A stretch of DNA of 9,460 bases from Acidimicrobiia bacterium (lineage in GTDB: Bacteria > Actinomycetota > Acidimicrobiia > Spongiisociales > JAENVV01), in the NCBI GenBank assembly GCA_020352575.1, contig CP070681.1, positions 56,824 to 66,283 on the forward strand, in the 5' to 3' direction. Of the stretch, positions 6,664 through 9,460 are shown one piece after another; positions within the stretch are counted from its first letter, which is position 1; the number at the start of each line of letters is the position of its first letter. Under the pieces are notes generated by a model that did not search any database, was not told where the DNA came from, and worked only from the letters and a program-made list of their open reading frames with translations. A program made the translations under genes and the position numbers.

Positions 6664-8601
6664 TCAAGCGAGGTGGGAGCGCACCGCCTCTGCGACCCGG
6701 TCGGCGGTGAAGCCGAACTGCTCGGCGAGCACCTCCGCCGGCGCCGATGCCCCGAAGCGGTCCATGCCCAGCACGAGGCCACCGTCGCCGGTCCACCGCT
6801 CCCACCCGAGCGTGGCACCCGCCTCGATCGCAATTCTCGGCCGTGGGCCGAGGACGGCCTGGCGGGTATCGGCGTCCTGCTCGGCGAACAACTCCCACGA
6901 CGGCATGGACACCACCTGGGCGTCGATGCCCTCGGCTGCGAGTCGCCCCGCGGCCTCGAGTGCGACATGCACCTCGGAGCCGGTGGCCAGCAGCGAGACG
7001 TCGCTGCCCTCTCGCAGGACGTAGGCGCCCCGGTCGACCAGGCCGGTCGGGCGGTCGAGCGTGGGCAGGTTCTGCCGGGTGAGGACGAGGGCCGTGGGTC
7101 CGTTGCGGCGATTGAGTGCCACCTCCCAGGCCTCCAGCGTCTCACCGGCGTCCGCAGGGCGCAGCGTCACGAGGCCCGGCATCGCACGGAGCGAGGCGAG
7201 GTGCTCGATCGGCTGATGGGTCGGGCCGTCCTCACCGACGAAGAAGGAGTCATGGGTGAAGACCCAGATCGACCCGATGCCCATGAGCGCCGAGAGGCGG
7301 AGGGCCGGGCGGAGGTAGTCGGCGAAGACGAAGAACGTGGCTGCGTACGGCGTCGTCCCGCCGTGGATGGCCATGCCGTTCACCACGGCGCCCATGGCGT
7401 GCTCCCGGATCCCGAAGTGCACGTTGCGCCCGCTGCGGTCCTCGGCCGAGAAGGAACCGCTCGTCGAGATCTTCGTCTTGTTCGACGCGACGAGGTCGGC
7501 CGAACCGCCGATGAACGAGGGGACCTTCTCGGCGATCTGGTCGAACAACGCGCCGCTCGCCGACCGGGTGGCGACCGAGTCGGCGAACCCGGGATCATCG
7601 AGGGACACGGCCGAGGGCTCGTACACGGAGGACCATGCGTCGGCGAGCTCGGGGTCGGCGTCGAACGCTGCCTCCTTGCGGGCGGTCCACGCAGCACGAG
7701 CATCCCGGCCGCGCTGCATGGCATCGGCGAAGAACCCGTAGACCTCGTCCGGCACCTCGAAGGGCTGATGGGGCCAGCCGATCGCCTCACGGGTCAGGGC
7801 GACCTCGTCGTCGCCGAGCGGTGAGCCGTGCGACCCGGAGGTGTCCTGCTTGTTGGGGCTGCCGTGCGCAATGTGGGTGCGTGCGATCACCAGGGAGGGC
7901 CGTCCTCCCTCTGCGATCGACGCCTCGATCGCCTCGCCGATCGCGCCATGGTCGTGGCCGTCGACGGTGATGGTCTGCCACCCCATCGCAGCGAACTTGT
8001 GGGCGACGTCCTCGGAGAAGGCCAGGTCGGTCGACCCATCGATCGAGATGTCGTTGTCGTCGTAGAGGTAGACGAGCCGGTCGAGGGCGAGGTGGCCCGC
8101 CAGGGAGGCAGCCTCCATGGCCACACCCTCCATGAGGTCACCGTCGGAGACGAAGGCGAAGGTCCGGTGGTCGACCAACTCGGGGCCGAAGCGGTCACGG
8201 AGGTGGGCTTCCGCAATGGCCATGCCGACCCCGGTGGCGAAGCCCTGGCCCAGCGGGCCAGTCGTCGTCTCGATGCCGAGGTGGTGATCGATCTCGGGGT
8301 GGCCCGCGGTGTGCGAACCCCACTGGCGGAACGACCGCAGATCGTCCATCGACACCGGGAAGCCCGAGAGGTGGAGGAGCGAGTACAGGAGCATCGATGC
8401 GTGCCCGTTCGAGAGCACGAGCCGGTCCCGGTCCGCCCAGGTCGGGTCGTCGGGGTCGACGGTGAGGAAGCGGGAGGTGAGGACGACTGCCATGTCGGCC
8501 ATGCCCATCGGTGCGCCCGGATGACCCGAGTTCGCGCGTTGGACGGCATCCATGGAGAGCGCCTTGATGGCGTTGACGGCGGAGCGGGGCAGGTCGGGCA
8601 T
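6664..8601 (-). CDS. tkt: transketolase
   Basis: A 645-residue thiamine-diphosphate enzyme that moves two-carbon ketol units between sugar phosphates in the pentose phosphate pathway. The N-terminal ThDP domain shows SGHPGAP (His27), SNGHAS (His67), GPLGQG (115-120) and the ThDP/Mg motif SDGD...DDN (Asp153, Asn183). THIAHGSPN (242-250) follows. The pyrimidine domain has FGIREHAMG with catalytic Glu400, THDS (449-452) and EDGPTHQP (457-464). The C-terminal domain has LATGSEV (538-544). Length is normal for the family. The start ATG lies seven bases after a TAGCCT box with no Shine-Dalgarno, suggesting a leaderless mRNA. It ends 3 bp from the end of the ALDH-like gene in convergent orientation. 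No other pentose phosphate gene is inside the window. Pentose-phosphate chemistry links it loosely to deoC, but they are in opposite operons. Confidence 0.97.
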   Translation of the reverse strand: MPDLPRSAVNAIKALSMDAVQRANSGHPGAPMGMADMAVVLTSRFLTVDPDDPTWADRDRLVLSNGHASMLLYSLLHLSGFPVSMDDLRSFRQWGSHTAGHPEIDHHLGIETTTGPLGQGFATGVGMAIAEAHLRDRFGPELVDHRTFAFVSDGDLMEGVAMEAASLAGHLALDRLVYLYDDNDISIDGSTDLAFSEDVAHKFAAMGWQTITVDGHDHGAIGEAIEASIAEGGRPSLVIARTHIAHGSPNKQDTSGSHGSPLGDDEVALTREAIGWPHQPFEVPDEVYGFFADAMQRGRDARAAWTARKEAAFDADPELADAWSSVYEPSAVSLDDPGFADSVATRSASGALFDQIAEKVPSFIGGSADLVASNKTKISTSGSFSAEDRSGRNVHFGIREHAMGAVVNGMAIHGGTTPYAATFFVFADYLRPALRLSALMGIGSIWVFTHDSFFVGEDGPTHQPIEHLASLRAMPGLVTLRPADAGETLEAWEVALNRRNGPTALVLTRQNLPTLDRPTGLVDRGAYVLREGSDVSLLATGSEVHVALEAAGRLAAEGIDAQVVSMPSWELFAEQDADTRQAVLGPRPRIAIEAGATLGWERWTGDGGLVLGMDRFGASAPAEVLAEQFGFTADRVAEAVRSHLA

Positions 8602-8608
8602 GGGCGGG

Positions 8609-8614
8609 AGGCTA
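8609..8614 (-). promoter_or_regulatory. candidate -10 box of tkt (leaderless)
   Basis: TAGCCT on the minus strand, seven bases before the tkt ATG at 8601, identical to the box before the permease gene. The -35 position (about 8632-8637) is a poor match, which would suit a promoter that needs an activator; the 11-bp repeats at 8647-8686 lie about 46-85 bases upstream of the start. Confidence 0.4.
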
Positions 8615-8646
8615 TCGCCCCTGCGCCGGATCTCCCACAGGAGCCC

Positions 8647-8686
8647 TCTTAGGAGATTCTTAGGTGCCCCTCAGGAACGTCTCATG
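8647..8686. repeat. four direct repeats at 11-bp period, candidate response-regulator site
   Basis: The heptamers TCTTAGG (8647), TCTTAGG (8658), CCTCAGG (8669) and TCTCATG (8680) start exactly 11 bp apart, so all face the same side of the helix. OmpR/PhoB-family regulators bind tandem half-sites of this spacing. The site lies between the divergent tkt and small-protein genes and could act on either. An OmpR-family regulator is encoded about 450 bp away. Regulator identity is inferred. Confidence 0.6.
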
Positions 8687-8731
8687 CCCACCCCGCACCA
8701 TTTCGGTGTGCAATGGCCCCCGTGGCCGCGA

Positions 8732-8756
8732 TCGACCCCCCGGTGACGGGGGCCGA
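8732..8756 (+). promoter_or_regulatory. 5' leader hairpin with GNRA-type loop
   Basis: CCCCCG (8737-8742) pairs with CGGGGG (8747-8752) around a GTGA loop (GUGA, a GNRA tetraloop). Three further pairs (8732-8734 with 8754-8756) lie beyond a small internal loop. It sits just before the Shine-Dalgarno (8759-8764) of the 64-residue protein gene and could affect translation or mRNA stability. Whether it is transcribed depends on the unknown start site. Confidence 0.4.
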
Positions 8757-8758
8757 CC

Positions 8759-8764
8759 GAAGGA
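8759..8764 (+). promoter_or_regulatory. Shine-Dalgarno deciding the small-protein start
   Basis: GAAGGA ends eight bases before the ATG at 8773. An upstream in-frame ATG at 8713 has no comparable site, so the shorter product is preferred. Confidence 0.65.
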
Positions 8765-8772
8765 CAACGACG

Positions 8773-8967
8773 ATGGAATACACACTGAAGGGCGCCCAGA
8801 TCGCCGGTATGCCTCGCCGCTCCCGTACGTACGGCCGCGGGAGGGTGTGCTCCCACGACGACTGCCCCACCCGTCTTTCCCAGTACAACAAGCGTGAGAC
8901 GTGCTCGGTCCACACCGGGGTGACCTTCCCCCGACTCCGTGGCCACACGAAGCACCTCAAGGAGTAG
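8773..8967 (+). CDS. 64-residue Cys/His protein, zinc-ribbon-like, function unknown
   Basis: A small basic protein. After a short N-terminus with a basic patch ([12 protein letters not shown], 13-24) it has Cys26, Cys31, Cys44 and His47, spaced C-x4-C-x12-C-x2-H, which could bind one zinc ion. The core [15 protein letters not shown] and CSVHTG resembles short Cys/His segments I recall in other actinobacterial hypothetical proteins, but I cannot name a family. The basic ends would suit nucleic-acid binding; that is inference only. It has its own good ribosome site, a leader hairpin, an upstream repeat array and a strong hairpin downstream, so it looks like a deliberately regulated single gene. 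It is divergent from tkt and is followed by a response regulator gene on the same strand. An alternative start at 8713 would add 20 residues with no clear homology-like features. Confidence 0.8.
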   Translation: MEYTLKGAQIAGMPRRSRTYGRGRVCSHDDCPTRLSQYNKRETCSVHTGVTFPRLRGHTKHLKE

Positions 8968-9016
8968 GTGCCACCCAGATCGTGGCGGGGTGCGGTTGCT
9001 CCTTCCCTCCCTCCCG

Positions 9017-9030
9017 TGACCGTACGGTCA
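9017..9030. promoter_or_regulatory. perfect 14-bp palindrome, candidate operator
   Basis: TGACCGTACGGTCA is an exact inverted repeat without a spacer, of the kind bound by dimeric TetR-type repressors. It lies 50 bp after the small-protein gene and about 120 bp before the response regulator start. No TetR gene is in the window. Confidence 0.45.
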
Positions 9031-9050
9031 TTTCCACACCCCGCCCGAGG

Positions 9051-9082
9051 CGACGGCGCCGGTCCCCCCACCGGCGCCGTCG
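9051..9082 (+). terminator. strong GC hairpin, probable terminator of the small-protein gene
   Basis: A 13-bp perfect stem (9051-9063 with 9070-9082) around a loop of six C. It has no T run after it, so it is not a classical intrinsic terminator, but strong hairpins without U tails are common at gene ends in high-GC actinobacteria. Its place between two same-strand genes and before a likely -10 box supports this role. A regulatory hairpin is the alternative. Confidence 0.5.
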
Positions 9083-9101
9083 TACGTCCGACGACCCCCG
9101 A

Positions 9102-9107
9102 TACCCT
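9102..9107 (+). promoter_or_regulatory. candidate -10 box of the response regulator gene
   Basis: TACCCT, the same hexamer as before deoC. It lies 30 bases before the GTG at 9138, which leaves room for a short leader with a Shine-Dalgarno. The -35 position is weak and would overlap the end of the hairpin stem. Confidence 0.35.
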
Positions 9108-9137
9108 GCCGACAGCCGAGCACGAAAGGAAGCGACC

Positions 9138-9460
9138 GTGACTGCGATCCTCGTCGTCGAAGACGACAAAGGCGTTCGTGAGTCGCTTTCGCGCGCCCTC
9201 CGGTACGAGGGGTATGAGGTCGAAGCGGCGCCCGATGGCATCGAGGCCATGCAGGTGCTCGACAAGGTCGCGCCGGACGTCATCGTCCTCGACGTGATGA
9301 TGCCGGTCATGGATGGGCTGGAGGTGTGCCGTCGCATCCGGGCGAGGGGCAACACCACGCCGATCCTCATGCTCACGGCCCGCCACGAGGTGACCGACCG
9401 GGTCGCCGGCCTCGACGCGGGCGCCGACGACTACGTGGTCAAGCCGTTCGCCCTCGACGA
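9138..9460 (+). CDS. OmpR-family response regulator, MprA-like, 5' part only
   Basis: The first 108 residues (a full receiver domain nearly to its end) of a two-component response regulator; the gene runs off the window. The acidic pocket is Glu8-Asp9-Asp10, the phosphorylated residue is Asp52 (VLDVMMP), with Thr80 and Lys102 (VKPF) completing the site. The sequence [24 protein letters not shown] and [18 protein letters not shown] closely follows mycobacterial MprA as I remember it, a stress-response regulator with an OmpR/PhoB winged helix. That DNA-binding domain is expected after 9460. The start is GTG at 9138 with a good AAGGAAG ribosome site (9126-9132). A sensor kinase gene would usually follow. 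It may bind the 11-bp repeats upstream; this is inferred. Confidence 0.92.
   Translation, partial: MTAILVVEDDKGVRESLSRALRYEGYEVEAAPDGIEAMQVLDKVAPDVIVLDVMMPVMDGLEVCRRIRARGNTTPILMLTARHEVTDRVAGLDAGADDYVVKPFALD

Noticed and set aside
6673..7824. Open frame of 383 codons on the + strand opposite tkt
   Set aside because: Antisense shadow of a full-length transketolase, no start signal and no family motifs.
7110..8150. Transketolase ThDP motif reads SDGD instead of GDG
   Set aside because: As I recall, the SDGD spelling is common in actinobacterial and related transketolases, so it is not a lost residue; Asp153 and Asn183 are present.
8674..8678. GGAAC as an ECF-sigma -35 element
   Set aside because: No GTT-type -10 element follows at 16-19 bp, and the bases are part of the 11-bp repeat array.
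8682..9386. Open frame of 234 codons on the - strand across the small-protein gene and the regulator
   Set aside because: It would overlap two motif-bearing genes and contains the palindrome and hairpin; no ribosome site or recognisable domain.

Overview
The window is very GC-rich, with tightly packed genes, mostly A/T-poor intergenic gaps and several gene starts that look leaderless. That fits a high-GC actinobacterium. The 286-residue ALDH-like protein beside deoC closely resembles, from memory, proteins of Streptomyces-type genomes, and the response regulator resembles mycobacterial MprA. I would not name a genus; an acidimicrobial or similar deep actinobacterial lineage is only a guess.

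Left part (1-3293): the 3' end of a class III (CaiB/BaiF) CoA-transferase runs rightward and meets, tail to tail, a leftward pair. The pair is an APC-type permease (start 3293) followed 16 bp later by an unusual alpha/beta hydrolase with about six membrane helices inserted between its oxyanion-hole strand and its nucleophile elbow. The two convergent stop codons share one CTAG.

Centre (3294-6660): a short divergent promoter region separates the permease from a rightward operon of three genes. deoC is a long, eukaryote-like deoxyribose-phosphate aldolase. It is followed 3 bp later by a complete NAD(P)-type aldehyde dehydrogenase, which overlaps by ATGA a 286-residue, catalytically dead ALDH-like protein. 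The logic is deoxyribose 5-phosphate to glyceraldehyde 3-phosphate plus acetaldehyde, then acetaldehyde to acetate. The two ALDH genes together look like the two halves of a bacterial ALDH16-type fusion. This is the most interesting system in the window.

Right part (6664-9460): transketolase runs leftward and ends only 3 bp from the operon. Its 171-bp upstream region holds four TCTYAKG-like units at an exact 11-bp period, the geometry of an OmpR/PhoB-family response-regulator site. Then come a 64-residue Cys/His (zinc-ribbon-like) protein with a hairpin leader, a gap with a perfect 14-bp palindrome and a strong GC hairpin, and the start of an MprA-like response regulator cut by the window end. 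No RNA genes, insertion sequences, CRISPR arrays or phage genes were seen.
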